Part shown: in pieces, positions 23,792 to 38,402 of the stretch
How the letters are laid out: each line of letters starts with the position of its first letter
Position numbering within the stretch: position 1 is the stretch's first letter
Assembly (NCBI RefSeq): GCF_009870125.1
Contig: NC_046683.1
Coordinates: 14,021,001 to 14,085,000 of the forward strand
Direction of reading: 5' to 3'
Length of the DNA: 64,000 nt
Source of the DNA: Drosophila pseudoobscura
Lineage: Eukaryota; Arthropoda; Insecta; Diptera; Drosophilidae
The notes under the pieces: generated by a model
Databases searched by the model: none
The model's input: only the letters and a program-made list of their open reading frames with translations
Told to the model about the DNA's origin: nothing
Translations under genes and position numbers: made by a program

Positions 23792-26403
23792 TCTTAAGTT
23801 TGAGACTAGATTTGGGATTGGAGGATGTATGAAAGACCACAGATGATGTCAAACATGATGGATAACTCTGTATTACTAGAGCCCTTTCTGTTGGATGTGC
23901 TGCTTTGGCATTGTTTAGCACAACAGGAAAGGGTTCCATAGGGTTCCCAAGCATTACCCTCGAAAAGAGCAATCCCGCTTCGGTTTGGTGACTTTCATTC
24001 AAAGGTCCGGCCGCTGATTAATTGCGTTTTGTGTGTTTCGCTTTCGTCCTAACATTTCGAATGTGATCGCAGGCAGTTACAAGCGTTAAACTCTGGCTTA
24101 TGCTGTGTTTCATTTGATTTATTCCTTTATGTGTCGGATATTTGGCGCAATTTGTACAACAAAATGGGGGATGAATGTGTATGTGTGCGCGTGTGCGTGT
24201 GTATGTGGCGATGTGGCGATGTGGCTATGTGGCAAGCGACTAATTCGAACTTAATGATGTCTTCTTTCGCTTTCGCAGTGAAAACAACGTAATTGCTCGG
24301 CTCTGACCGCTCAGATCGCGCCGATCGCTCCAGCGCAGGGCCCATTGGACATTTTGGCCATTTTCGACACGCACCGCTGGCCATTGGCCATTGCAATCAA
24401 TCACAACAAACGTTCCATTTCCCAAAAGCCAGCAACTGTAAAGACCAACAACAAGACAGATAGAAACGAGAGATAGACAGACAGACAGATTTGAACGCTT
24501 AAATGCAAATTGCGTTATGCCCATAATGATCAGTTAGGGAATTTTGTAATCACCCTAGACCCCAGACCGTAGACCAGGGGAACCCGTCTCCATCCCCCTC
24601 CCAGTCCCAGTCACAGTCTTAACCGAAAATCAATCAGACATCAGTTTAGCAGCTGCCGAAACCGGAGGGAGGATGAGCCAACCATTGAGTAAACAATCAT
24701 TTGGGCCTCTGTTTGCATTGCCGCTTGCCGCTCAAAGATGTCAGCCATCATTTGGATTTTGGATTGGGTTCAGGATTGGGATTGGGCTTGTGACTCCGAC
24801 TGCGACTCCGACTCCAATACAGAGTCCGGTGATTGCGATTGTACTTTGTGGCATGTTGCCACTTCAGGGCTCTGCGCAGACAGATGATGGCTGCCCTCTG
24901 GCCCAAGTGTTGTTTTAATGTTCCTCTTTCTTTTGACTATGGCTGTGGCATCAAGTGCGCTCCACTCTGATTACAATGTTTCCAAAGAGCCCCCAAAAAT
25001 ACATCATTATTAATGAAGGGGAAGCAAAGGGATTGGTTCGGGTTGGATCTAGTCGGATCGAAGCCTACCGATTGCCGGTTATTAAATAGGCTCTGAGATT
25101 GTTTCAATCAGCAGTTAAACCCCCACCTTGGAGTGCTTCCTTTGGGTTGATTGAGTGTAATATCAAATTTGGGTAATCAAAACACGGATCGCAGAGCTTG
25201 AGACCAAATTTTGAGTTCTGAATGCGCAACGATCCTTTGATCTCGTATCATAGTTTTGAATCTTTAGAAGCAGCTCCATCTATCCAGCCATCTTGTAACT
25301 GCAATCTTTGGCGATCTTTGATCGACACTTGGCTCTGAATTTCTGAATTTCGTGGCTCTGTTTCGCTCGGCCATTAGATTAATTGCATAACAAATTGCCA
25401 CTAAATGCCACAAGAGCGAAGCGGAAAAAGTACCATGCCATGCCCCAGGTATATACATACATAAAAATCTCGTGCATATACCCATTTATACGAGTACTGT
25501 ATAGAAGTTGCAGGTTAATAAAAATAAATAATTGCCCCGCACTCGGACAGCAAATTGTTTTTGGCAGGCCAAAAAGGTGCAATTTGCATGAGCATGAGAG
25601 TGGCTTAGAGATTTGACTAAGGTTTATATGGAGCAGCATTAACAGCGAGCATCGGGTGGTATCGGGTGGTATCGGGTATCCATTACAGATCGGTGGTCGG
25701 TATCGGTCACGGAGCATTGAGGCAGCAGTTTGGCGACAGTTTTGGCATTTAGCGGTTTGCTTTTTCTACGTGTAGTCGGTTTCGGTTTCGGTTTTGGCTT
25801 GGGGCTTTTGTCGCCTAACCTTCACCTTGTTGGCCAAAAAGACACACAAAAACCAAACGAATTACGTGTAAACGTTTGCTGCACATTGAGTGCTGTCTAC
25901 CTTCCTCTGTCTGTTGTCCGTTGTCCACTGTCTACCGTCCGCTGTGTGCTGTACGTGCCATGGCCCCCAGGTTCCAGGCCGGGCCACTGCCAGTTTTGGG
26001 CTTTTGGCCTGGAAACGTGTTTGCGACCGCATTGTGCTGACTCAGTGCTCCAAATGCTTTTGGCGGCATAGCCAGAGATACTCGGTATCATAGATATATC
26101 ACGCATACGCCAAGTGTGCAATTGCAACCTAATTAGCCATTCAGAGAGACACAAAAACACATTGAACTGGCAATAGTAATGGTAATGATAATGGGAATGG
26201 ATATTTTTTCCCATTTCATTCCATTTGATTTGCCTCCATTTCACTCCCACTCGCACTGCCAGTGACCGTCAAATGTTGCCAAAAAATAAACACCTTTCGA
26301 CTCTCACAATCTTAGGGCGCGGGCGAGGGCGCGTGCGCCCTTGTCTGTAAATATTTTGAAAGGGTCGAGCCCCGGACCGAGCCACAGACACAGCCGACGA
26401 AGC

Positions 26404-26442
26404 CAATCAAATCAACTCAAATCAAATCAAATCAAATCAAAT
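26404..26442. repeat. (TCAAA)n pentanucleotide repeat
   Basis: Tandem ATCAA/TCAAA units, about seven with one CTCAA variant. Confidence 0.85.
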
Positions 26443-27501
26443 GGAATCGGAATCAAAGCCGCATCGTTAATCATAGTTGGATTTTTTGCACAGATCATAT
26501 CGAAAATACATATACAGTACTCGTATTCGTACTCGAACTTGTGGCTGTGGCTGTGGCTGTCTGATTGTTTGGAATTTATTGTGATGTATTTTTGATACGG
26601 TTTTGATTCCCTTGCCTGTGCCTTTCCATTTTCTTGTAATTAGCCGATTGGCTGAATCTCTTTGTGAGTGATTCAAGCGGCACGTGCCTGCAATACTTCT
26701 GGACTGTAAACTGTACTTCCTGAACAACTGACGATTCTTTCCAAAACTTGATGTTTTTCTAAAGTTTCAATACTTTGTATCGGTGTTTGATAATAAGTGG
26801 CTGGTAAACATGATATCCGAGCATTCTATCACTGTCTTATAGATCCATTGGCACTACTTTCGGCATTGATCTTCTCATATATGATGACCTATTTGGTAAA
26901 CAGTGCTGTGAAGTGCCTAAGCAGCACCTTTGTTTGCTTGACAACACTGAGCTGAAATGAAGTGAAGTGAACCGCATTCGGGTTATTCCACATCTGTTTC
27001 AACACTTGATTGGCTGCCACATGCAATCATATGTAAGACGGACGCATTCATTGTAGCTGGCACCACACGCCACACTTAAGCACATTGATTCTCAGCCCCA
27101 AACACCAAACACCAACCCCCAGACCCCAGACCCCACTCTCAACCTCAACCACAACTTCAACTGCTGCCCCTGCCCCATCCGCAACCATCGCACACCGCAC
27201 CCACAGAGACGACTTTGTCTTTGTCTCAGAATCGGACGCCAAATCCGCGCCTGACTGACAGCACCCACTCGAAGGCGCAGCACAATGCATTGCACAAGCA
27301 ATCAGAAGTACATGAATACTCGTAGGTCTGAGCATAGAATGGAGATACCACTCGTACAAACATTACATTGTACTCATACGAGTATATAAAGACACAGATA
27401 CACTACAACTACATTCACAGTCGCAGTCGCAGTAGAGTCGCACAAGTGCGATGCCCACCGAAGCGCTCAGCCGCTGCACAATGATCAGTGAGGCATGCAA
27501 C

Positions 27502-27572
27502 GAGTCAGTCAGTCAGTCAGTCAGTCATACAGTCATTCAGTCAGTCAATCAGTCATTCAGTTAGTCAGTCAG
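27502..27572. repeat. (AGTC)n tetranucleotide repeat, block 1
   Basis: About five clean AGTC units are followed by a variant tail (ATACAGTCATTCAGTC and so on). A second block with the same order of clean units and variants lies at 46561-46604. Confidence 0.95.
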
Positions 27573-30500
27573 CAGAAAAAAGTATGAAAATGGGAAAACC
27601 TCAGAAACAAAACGCAACTAACTAGCCCGTCCTTGGCCAGTCAGCATTATATATAATTATTTCTACAAATTCTTCATTCTTCGTTCTCGAATACTCAAAC
27701 ACTCAGATACTATGATACTCAGATGCTGATGATGTGGATGTTGTTGATGGTGATGGCGATGGCGATGGCGATAGGGAAGAACGTTAGCGGGTGTACGCCA
27801 GAGACAGAGACAAAGGCAGCCAACTTTAATGAGACTTAACGATGGGAAAAGTTCTCTCGAGAATGATTACGATAGAGTAATTTATTACACATACGTGGCC
27901 AGGCATTGCCGCAGAGTACTCGTATTTGATGTGATCTAAACATAATTTACAAATAAGGTAATTGTCCGTCTGTCTGACTGTCTGTCCGTAACTCCCTCGG
28001 CCATGTTCTTATGTGTGGAAGAGAGCCTGAGGGTCACACAGCGCGATACAGAACAACAGCCAGAGCCACACATTTATGTCATGCAACAGTTAGCAAAGTC
28101 ATAAATAATATTTAAAAGAGCCATTTAAATGCTATTATTGCCAGCAACTAAGTCGGAGACGTAGACGGAGACTGCGGCTGAGACAGAAACGAGCGCACTC
28201 AGGAAAGCTTTTGCCATTGCAACTGCTCTTGGCCAAGCATTGCAGCTATTGAGCCAACTTGGTGAGCCAGCCATCGCCAGCGACTGAATGAGTGACTAAC
28301 TGGCAGTTTCATTAGATTAATAATGGTAACAAATACACATAATGGCAAATCAAGTGGTTGGCAAGCGGATTGCCAACTTTTTGGGAGGCAGCCAGCAGGC
28401 CTCTAACGATACCCTGCATTCATCTAGACCCCATTAAATATAGGTACCTAAAACTAAATTCCATGCACATGAAACACGCTCTAAAACAGCAAAATTCTTC
28501 TTCAGTTGATTTAAATTCACTGCCTTAGACCGAACCCATATCATTAACAGGGGTGAGCGCCAATCACCATCAACATCAACCATTTTGAATGTTTCAATAA
28601 AATAGAACATCCCTCCCTATTATACCCAAACTGTCGAAGTATGGTATAAATGTGAAATGCAATATGGAATCAGTATGGAATACCCCGGATATATGATGCC
28701 GGATCATCATCTGATCTGTTCCTATACGTTTCCCCCCGAAATATCTTCATAATGACCGCACTCTCGGGATTTGCAGGGGAGTAGATCTATAAAATTCCGT
28801 CATGAGATACATGTCCTTGCGAAATGGATAGCTTGCGCTTTCAATTCGAAATCAGGACTTTATATTGGTTGGGGTCTTTTTCGAGTTTCCTACCCATTAG
28901 GATTGTTCATGAACTACTTTGCTTAATGGAGTACCACGATATAGTTAATTGGACATACTATTCATCGAATGATGTTTTTTGTACTTGTTGAAATCTCTAT
29001 AACACCAATGGGTGACCCCACTATATGCTGAACCTGATGGGATTCTTTGATGCGCACTGATTGGAATGTGTGCCTGTGACCCTTGTATTTCCTCTGTAAT
29101 GCCAAGGGGATTACGATCGAGGGGATCTATACGATGCTGGCCCCGCCAAATGGTGACCCCGACAGTAGCCTGACTCTAACTGCATTTGGAATAGAACAAA
29201 TTTGATTTATCAGATCGAATGGAACAGCTAATGTGCCTTGTTCTCTGCTAGCTTCTGGCTGCCTGCCTGCTGGCTGCTGGCTTGCTGGCATTTTGATGTT
29301 CGTAAAAAGCCATAACAAATCATTTCGACGAGTATTTCAATCTCAATTGCCAGAGAACAGAGAACAGATGCTGGCCGAGAATTCGCAAGCAAAATGTTTG
29401 ACATTTAGCTGTTCTGCATTGTTGTTCTTGGCTTGGTTTTGACATTGAAGCTCATCGAAGACCCAAGTACAGAGAGATCGTTCGACAGCACCGCTGCGGT
29501 TTGTTCTGCTAATAATTTATGGCATTTTCACAGATCCAAAACACAATCTGAAGCCGAAGTCGAAGCTCCAGGTAAAGCTGAAGCTGAACGATTTCGAAAA
29601 GAGTCTCTGCCTAAGGTCAGGCAAAGACTGAGCGGACATTAAGTAATTGTTGTTTATTGGAAAATGTCATGTTCAATTAGTCGATCGGGCGGCCAATGTC
29701 AGGCTCAGGTCTCAGGTCTCAGTCACAGTCCCAGTTGCCGTCTCCGTCTCCAGTTCAAGTCCCAGTCCCCGTCTCAGGTTGACGTGTGGCAAATGGTGCG
29801 GCTGAAACGTGGCATGCAACGCTTCACTCTGTCAGCTGGGGAATTGTGTTAACAAATTGAGTTATGGCCGAACGAACGCCTGAGCGGGGCATGAGAGCAT
29901 CAGGTGGCTTTACAGAACAGGTGCCCCAGATCCAGTTCCAGCTCCATTTCCATTTTCAGCTCCATTTTCAGTTCCAGCCCAACTCATGGCCCAGCCCCGG
30001 GTCACAGTCATTACAACACTTAACGCATTGTAAGCCATTAACCAACACAATAGCCCTGATGTCAGCCGGAAATATGCCCTATGGGGGGCCCTAGCACTAG
30101 TCCCAGCCGAAACGATCTCTAATTACAAGCAAAACTCAGTCTGGCGTAAAACTGCAGCTTAATGAATCATTTCAATGACGATGCCGGGGTCACAGTCAGA
30201 GTCAATTTAATGATAACACAAACGGGGCTCTGAGCTGAAACGCGTAACCCAAGCGACAGGTTAATGAGAACTAGAGAACGGAGACTGGTAATTGGAGCTG
30301 AGTGTGACCCGAGTAGAAATAGACTTCCTGAAGTCAAAAGGCTGTACAATATGCACAGAAAATGACCGCCCTTATTTAAGGTATAGGGTCACATGGTCCT
30401 AGCATCCGGTCCTCTCACCTATCTATTTTGGAATAGCCAAAAATATGTTATCTCTTCGGTCAACCAATATTTTCCAGGAAGCATTCGTTCTTTTCCGTTA

Positions 30501-33060
30501 TGCTCTCCCAGCTCTTATTCATCAGCTGTCAGCGACTCTGCCATCTTTCCAAGTCAATTGATTGCTTGGATAACTCGCCATACAGCTACAGATACAGATG
30601 TTAAAAGATACACAAGACCCTATTATAACGTTTATCTGTTGAATCCTTGACATTTGTCCTTCGACTTTGCAAATGCTCGAGGCGTCAGAGTTGAATGAAT
30701 ATTTCTTGTGCTCGATATGAAATTATACGGAAATATATTCCAAGTGCTCCACAAAAAGGGAATTGTCATGAATTCATGGATTAGTTGGGGCTATATAGTA
30801 GTTTGATAAGAATGGGAAAGGATGTAGATCGTAGAATGTGGAAGTTGAATCCGGTTGATTCAATGCTTTTATTTCCAAACGGATCGTTTTGGGGAATTTA
30901 TGGAATAAATTGGTTTAAGTATTCGTAATAAAACAATAACTGCGGAGTATGATTGTGCTGTGGTTCTTCATTGACTTGAAAATACGATAACCTTGAGGAA
31001 CTTTGACTTTATCTGAGAACATATCCTCTTTCCACTCTTTCCAGTCATGCCACTTTTTCCACGCGAACAAACAGAGTGCATTTTATGACAATATATTACT
31101 TATTTTCCCAGCCACGGCGGCACAGTAGCGGAGCCAGCATTGAGCGATCTACCCGTAGATTGAGCGCACAAGGCAACTCAATTAAATGCAGGCGGCTTCG
31201 CACTGAAGTTGTCATAAATAAAGGCATTTGTTTGTGTTTGCGCTACCAGAAAGAGGGGGTGGATCGCGGATGGATGCTATTTATAAGGCGGCCCCCCGTT
31301 ACCGCCACAGACCCATAAATCAATGAGCCAGCAAACCGTTGAGTGGAAGATTTATAGGAACCGTCTCTCTCGGGATAGTCGCGTTGCTCAGTCGGGGCAT
31401 GTACGAGTGCTCGTACCGCAGACCACATAAAATCGAATCGCTTATGCATACTCCCACCTTATGGAGATCATGTTGGCATGCCGAGCACGGAGTACGGAGC
31501 TCGAAGCTCGAACGAAACTGAAACTTAAATTGAAATGGAAACCGAAAGCAAATTAACTTGGTTCATGGCTAAAAGATGGCTAATTGCCGCGTGTGTAGAA
31601 ATTAGCTCCAATGCTAAAGTTAGAGCATGTGGTAGGTATTCAAATCGGAGCAGACTCATTTATCAAGCGCCGCCAGTATTCAGCTGCTTCTTCTGGGGCA
31701 TAATTGGAGAGCAATCATTAAAAATGAAACAGAAACTAAAACGTAGTCAAAACCGAAACCGAATCGAGACAAAGACATTCTATGAACACATAAATGAGGT
31801 CTAGCATTGAGCTGAAATGCCTAATTCTACATTGAATGCGAATGCCAATTGCTTTGCTGAATACGGAATCGAGTTGAAGATGGATCCAGCATATAAAACC
31901 CGATCCGATACTCGATATACGATTGTGCAGTAGTGTCAGGCCACTCCCATGCCACAAGCCAACAGCTGCTGCTGTTGTTGTTGTTGTCGTGTTCGTGTCT
32001 TGAGTCTTTTGTTTCTTTTGTTTCGCCGGCATGACATTTCGCACAGAATTCTTCTGCCTCTTCTGCTGGTCAAGTTAAATGTCATTCTCTCCATTCGCTC
32101 TGAACTTTAAAGTTCAAGTATACATAGCCAGAGCCTAGCAATTATGGATAGTTACTTATGTATTATCAGCCAACAGGGTTGGGTCGCCCGCACATCGCGT
32201 ATGTTGCCTTTGACCCATGCGGAAGCAGGAATTGATTGGAAAGCAATGATTTGGCAATGGCCAAACCGGAGCACTCCCAAAGCCAGAAGTCGAAGCCAAT
32301 GATTGATAGCCATGGAGATCTTCGAGATGGTCTCGAGATGAGTAATGCTCGTACAGCGGAGCACGAGCACGGGCGCGAGTACGAATAGTTGTAGATACTC
32401 GTTGTAGTTGGGGCGTGCCCCGTTTCTGGGACTGGGGCTGGGGCTGGGGTTGGTTGCAACCTCGACCGACGGATTTTCACAGCGATGAGAAAAATGCAAA
32501 TTTAATTATGCTCCAACAACACGCAAGACATCGTAAATGGCAGTCAAGTTTACTTGTTCGTTTGTTCAGCTGTTCAGTTTTCATTAATTTGGTTGTGCTT
32601 GGCTTTTGGTGTCACTCCGACACTGCCAGGCTGCTAAGGCTGTCCCAGACCATGGCATAGAAACCATATATTCTAGCATAATGAACACCAGACCTCAGAG
32701 TCAGAGTCAGAGCCTCACTAACAGCCTCACCCTCACCTCGTAATTTATAGCATCGAGCATCGAGCATCGGGCATCGGGCATGCGCCGTGTGGACCCCGGG
32801 CCGCATCTCTCAGAGTCAGCAATTATTATTGACAATTAATGGGCAGCATGTGCTTGGCCCGGCTGAGGCTGTGAGCCGCTTGCCTGGCAAGTGGTTTGTC
32901 TTGAAATGCAATTCTCGGCAACTCGTCCGATTGGATTTTCTCAGGCATACTCGTACTCACTCGTATGTGCATATGTTCTCTGGGCCTCCCACCCTGAACC
33001 AAACTGACATTGACCGCCTGCATCGCCGGCCGGCTACGATTCAGCTTCAGCTCCAGCTGA

Positions 33061-33110
33061 GTCATCATCATCATCGTCATCATCGTCATCATCGTCATCA
33101 TCATCATCAT
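33061..33110. repeat. (CAT/CGT)n triplet repeat
   Basis: The run is built from TCATCATCG-type 9-mers: CATCATCAT with regular CGT substitutions, suggesting a higher-order 9-bp unit (CATCATCGT). Confidence 0.95.
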
Positions 33111-35885
33111 GAAGCTGATGCGGTGACTGCGACTGCGCTGCGACTGAGGCTGGTTCTGGCCAGATTCTTTTCGGCCAACAGTCAAGTGCAATCGAATTGC
33201 AAATGAAGACAAATGAAGTGCTTGGCTTGCAGTTGCAGCTCCGACTTCAAGGTTGGGTCGCCTCAATCTCAATGCGGAAAACATGACACGAAAAAAAGAG
33301 AAAAATACCAATACCAGAAACGGAGACAAAACTGTCATTAAAGTGTAACATAAAAAGCAGCTAATTGCCAACATTTCGTTATGAATGCAAGACTCTGAAA
33401 CGACCTCATAAATAACCCAGACACGACGACCGACTACCGACGACAGTTGTCATTGCAAGAGACCCCATACTATACCATCTATCAGTCTTCCCCGCCGCCA
33501 ACTGGTGTGGACTATGGGCAGTACTAACGTTCCGGATTACGAATACAGTACTACTCCAGAATATGGGCAAATAGCAAAGGTTGTGAGGTACTCAAAGGTA
33601 CTGAAAACCAGCTCACAGTGATTGCTGGATCGCTGATTCGCAGGAAAGTGAAAGTTATCTGTCAAAGTATTGGTCGGTATTGGAGCTGGAGCTGGAGCTT
33701 GAGTGGAGAGGAGAGGAGTGAAAAGCTGCCTGACATTGACAGACAAAGGTCAAAGCTAAGCGACATAGACACGAATAATACTCGTACTTTTCTCCCTCGA
33801 CTCCATAATTATGTTGAACACCCAACCTGTTGTGGATCGGTGCTGCAGTGAAAGTGACGATTGCATTTATATTTTTTTTTTTTGATTTTGAAATTTATGA
33901 GATACAGAAACAGGCAGAGACTGAGACAGCAGCTGAGATAGTGAGAAACAGAGACGGTGATGGTGACGGCAACCAGGACAGAGATAGACTTGAAGACAGA
34001 CACGAAACAACCCACGACCTGATCGGTGTGTTTACACGCATGCGGTGCTGTAAGTGCCAGCAAAGTGCCGGAAAATTTCATAGAGCCGCTGATGACTTGC
34101 CACAGGGAATGCAGCGGGGAGACTTTGACTGGGGAGTGCCCCACAGCCTCTGTCTCTGTTTCTGTCTCTGTCTCTGCTCTGCCTCAACCGCAGCCGCAAG
34201 TCGGCTCCAGGCGATGCGATGGTGAAAACGGATAAGATTGAAATGAATATGAACTGTGAGTGATGGAGAGGCTTGGGAAATGCAACGAAAGTGTTGGCGA
34301 ATGTCTTTTGAGGATTGGAGGATGGCATACGGGGGGGAATGCGAAAGAGGAGCAGGGAAGGATAGTGCTTTATCTCCAGAAGAGTTACCGAAGATGGAAC
34401 TCGATTTGCACAACTCTTGAGGGTTATACAGTACCTCCAGCGAAGCACAGAGTGTGTTAGATTTCAAAATTCTAATAAATTTGAAGGATTACTAGCGGCT
34501 ATCACTCCTCATGGGGTATAAGAGTCTGGGGTGTCGCTGCTCAAAATCTTGAGTATTTGAAATGTAAATGAAATGTATTCCCAAATTGAATCAACTCTGA
34601 TTCAATCTTTTGATTGGACGGCTCTTCCTGGACTCTCATTTGCATCTACGTTTTTTGAGCGATCGTTTGTCGTGTGTCAGCTTTGTGCAAGGCGATAAGT
34701 GGGCCTACCCAAGAGGCAGGCGGAGATGATGATGATGACGATAATGATGGACGCATTGAGGCGGCCATTTAACGCCCACTTAGGCACGATCCCCCATTGC
34801 CCCATTACTCAGCCGAGCACTAGCGAACATTGCAATACACAGATACAGCTAGTCACAGATACAAAAACAGACAGTCACAGGCACAGCCACAGCTACAGAT
34901 ACAGATACGGCAAGGCACAGAGATACAATAACAATGTGTTAATTATACGGCTGACGCCCACGCCGTAGCTGTAGCTGTAGCTGAAGCCAAATCCCACCGC
35001 TGAAAGCAATCAGATACAATCAGCAAACTGAAATTGAAGAAGTCCCATCAAGAAAAGCCCGCCATGACGATGTGGATGTGGATGGGATGGTGACGATGAC
35101 GATGACGATCGCAATGTGCAATTTTGTTTTGTGTGATTGTGGCCTGTAAATGAATAAACACATGTCCATGTCATGGTGTTTGCACACTCACAGATACAGA
35201 TACACTCAGAGCACACTCGAACAGACACCCATGGGATTGTTGTGGGCACGACGCGCTCAATTTAACGCATACGCCCCATTGTACCCGGCCAGAGTGGAGC
35301 AGAGTCGTGCCAAGAGACGCAATAACATCGACATCCACATCAACATCGACATCGTCATCAGGGTCATCATGTTACAAGTGCCCCCTACTGCTCCTCCTCT
35401 TTTCCCACTCGCGTTTCGTCTGTACGAGTTGGGTATATATAATTACGAGTATCTATCGCTCATGCACCTCATGCCTCATGCCGCATGCCTCATGCTTTCC
35501 TCTTTTGAAATCCCTCTCCTTTCTCTCGCTGTTTTACTCCACTTTTCCGTTTGGCAAACTTTATGGTGCTTTGTCTTTTTAGCACTTTCATAACTCGCGT
35601 AGCGCACATAAAAAACTCGTATTAATTAGATAGCTCTGAAGTTTCGGGTGGATGGATGAATTGCCACAGTTGAAACGGGGCTGCGCTCAGTAAGATTTAC
35701 ATTTTAGTTTGGCTAATGGCCATTTCTTGTAGATCTTGTAAATGGAATCCACTTTCAGAACTTCGGAACGATAACAAATGCCTAAGTCCACATAAAACAA
35801 TTCCCCAAAGAAAGTTGAAAAATCAACAATTCGTCGGAAATTTGATGTTAATAAATTAATTTTATAATTTTATAATTTAATAAAA

Positions 35886-36240
35886 TTAAATTATAATGAG
35901 TTTACAAAAAAAAAGCGTTTGGTTTATTATTATCAAAATATGTTTTTGGCCATTTAAGTGGATCCTGGACCACTTCCGCCACGTATGGGATCTGAACAAG
36001 TACTTTCGCCGCGCATCTAGCCACGATCCCAGCCAGGAAAATCCAGAAAATGTTGGAATTTGTTCTTGTGTTTGGGAATGGCATACTTCACCCATCTATC
36101 TAATAGTCTTTCTCGTACAAAAAGAGCTCGACGGAAAAAATCAATCAGTGCTTATCTGAAAAAATATTTCAATATTTTCTAAACGGCTCTCGACTTATAG
36201 AGAATGCATTTTCTAAACTTATTGAGGACAACGTTTATTC
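35886..36240 (-). pseudogene. Truncated diverged duplicate of the 38.4-kb gene
   Basis: On the minus strand this region aligns with the gene at 38403-38777. The C-terminal part is shared: its translation contains IFWIFLAGIVARCAAKVLVQ and VVQDPLKWPKTYF, against LLCFILAGILTALAGKVLLQ and LLQDPFKWVKNIF in the gene. The stop codon of the gene is not conserved here; the frame runs on into NNKPNAFFL before TAA. Homology resumes in the upstream flank: CGACTTATAGAGAATGC is present in both (near 36192 and 38886), and the TTTTTTCAG acceptor-like site is shared. What is missing is about 230 bp corresponding to the N-terminal half. A 60-codon frame with its own ATG remains (36084-35902), so a short product cannot be ruled out. 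Confidence 0.65.
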
Positions 36241-38395
36241 ACTAAAAACAAATTAAGAGAAAGAGTCTCGGAAGAGCATCTATACTCAAATACAGACAGA
36301 GGTAAACAGACTGATAGAAAAAGATACTTATAGGGAAATGAAAATGGAGGTACAGATTGAGATAGAGAAAGAGCTGAATGGAAGAGTGGAGAAAGCCAAA
36401 GCTCGTGACGTTTTATTTGCTTTGATTTTCATATCATTTGTTTTTTGGATTTTTGTTTATTTTATCCACTTTTTATTGCATTTTGAAGCCGTGGAGCTTT
36501 CGCTTCAATCGCAAATCTTTTCGCTTTGAATGATGGTTGATTGATGAGACACTGAAATAGACAGACAGACACTCTAAATGGATTCGATTCGAATTGAATG
36601 CTTTGGGCCCAACAATTTTGTATGATTTTATATTACAATAAAGGTACCGCACTGTACTGGAACGCCTGTCCCCGTCCCTGCTTATTGCTCTGGATGCATG
36701 GAAAATGCCCACAGATCGATGGCTTTCCAATTTGTTTTGGGTGTCTTTTGTATCTGTTGATCGATTATGTGTGGCAGTGGCCAGATTCGGATCCCACCAG
36801 CCAGCCAGCCTGCCAGCGAGCAGCGACCAGGCGGCACCAGCCACAAAACGAGGCAATTTTCTAAATTAGCCAAATCGAATGGCCGAAACGTGCAGCAGCC
36901 ACCAGCCCCCAGCCCCCAGCCCCATGCAAGGCAAATAAATAATAATAAAGTAATCTATACTTACCACACGACATATCGCTCGATGTGTTTGACCCATTTC
37001 TGGCAGCGGACCCGGACCCGGGCCGAACACTATCAGACATCGCTCGAAAAAACCAACCAAAAATACTCGTACTCGTACTTTTTGCCAGGAGCCCGATTCG
37101 GAGACGGCCAGAGACTAGAGACCCAAAGCACTACCCAATTACACTTAACAAACTCATTATGTTCAGCGGTTGCCGGTCGCAGACCTCAGCATTAAAGGAA
37201 CGCTCGCTCCGAAAGGTCGAAGTATCGAATACCCTTGCTGATCCATACTTATCATGGCAGATATATGATAAAGAACCTTGGCCCAGGTCCAATTTGATCG
37301 ATCCTCGATCCTCATATCCTCATTTGCCCACTTGATTTGTGTGATACGAGACTGCATTCTAAGAGATCAATGAAGCACCCGTGAGGAATCCCCATAATCT
37401 TAGCACTAGTTGGCAAATACTCTATTTATTGGTTTGGAAAATGCTTCATTCTCTTCGGTGAAACATTTCATAATACCATGGGACCCTCCGAAAGCGTATG
37501 GAAACTACCAGCGGGTGTCAGGCCAAGAAATTGCCGCCAACATTGCATGCAGTGAAAACTCTGAAAAATTCCGAACAAAACAAGAAGAAACAAAAAAAAG
37601 ACAGAAACACCAAAAAAGATACAAGCAACAAAAATTGTGTTGAAACAAAAATTGAGTGGAAGCAGGCAGCATATGAAAGGCCGGCTCCTGGCCGAGGGTG
37701 GGGTCCGAGTGGGGCCTGGGGCCGAAGAGGTTGGTGCGAGTACAGAGGGGCCAAAACATTTATGCCTAGAACACAGGCGACTTACAATTTATGCCAGCTG
37801 CCCGGCTCACATTATTATCGACTTTTATCGATACGACATTTGACTGCTCACCAGACCCCGAAACCCAAACCCCAGACTCCAGATCCCAGACCCAAACTAG
37901 ACTCGGACTCGAACTCGGACTCGGACTCAGACTCAGAGGCAACTCAGAGCTGAACATGTCGCTGGACGAATGTAATTGAGTTGGCATACGGCTCGGCGAG
38001 TCGAGTCTGGGTCTGCCACTGTCACTTCCCCAAGAATTTTACAAAGAGTCAAACACACGGGGGTTCCTAATGGGATAGAAAATTGTTGGAGATTGATCAA
38101 ATTATCCAAGGATCGACAGTCTTCCACTACACTCAGGAATGTTCGAAAGTGTCCACAGGTTTTATCAAAATGAATTTCTGAATGTAAGAACTATCGAAAG
38201 TATTGCAAAGATCCAAAAGTAGAGGATTGCCTCTTCAATCAGATCATTTAGCTATATATGTATATACTTCCAGGCCTCAATTACCATCACAAACATTCAA
38301 GGGAGAAGGGAGAATTCCAGAGGGTTCTGAGACCTTTTGTTTACCTTCAAAACCATTTAATTTTTGATGACTTTACAAAATAGAACGTTTGGTTT
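36241..38395. other. Intronic stretch between the duplicate pair
   Basis: No confident gene. A plus-strand frame open from 36257 to 36529 (first ATG 36338) would encode a charged helix followed by a hydrophobic segment (VLFALIFISFVFWIFVYF). It arises from a purine-rich stretch running into a T-rich one, so I treat it as doubtful. GGACTC hexamers cluster near 37895-37940. Confidence 0.45.
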
Positions 38396-38402
38396 ATTTA
38401 TT

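Noticed and set aside
32826..33374. 182-codon minus-strand frame
   Set aside because: Spans the CAT/CGT repeat (poly-Met/Thr translation) and lacks any other coding sign.
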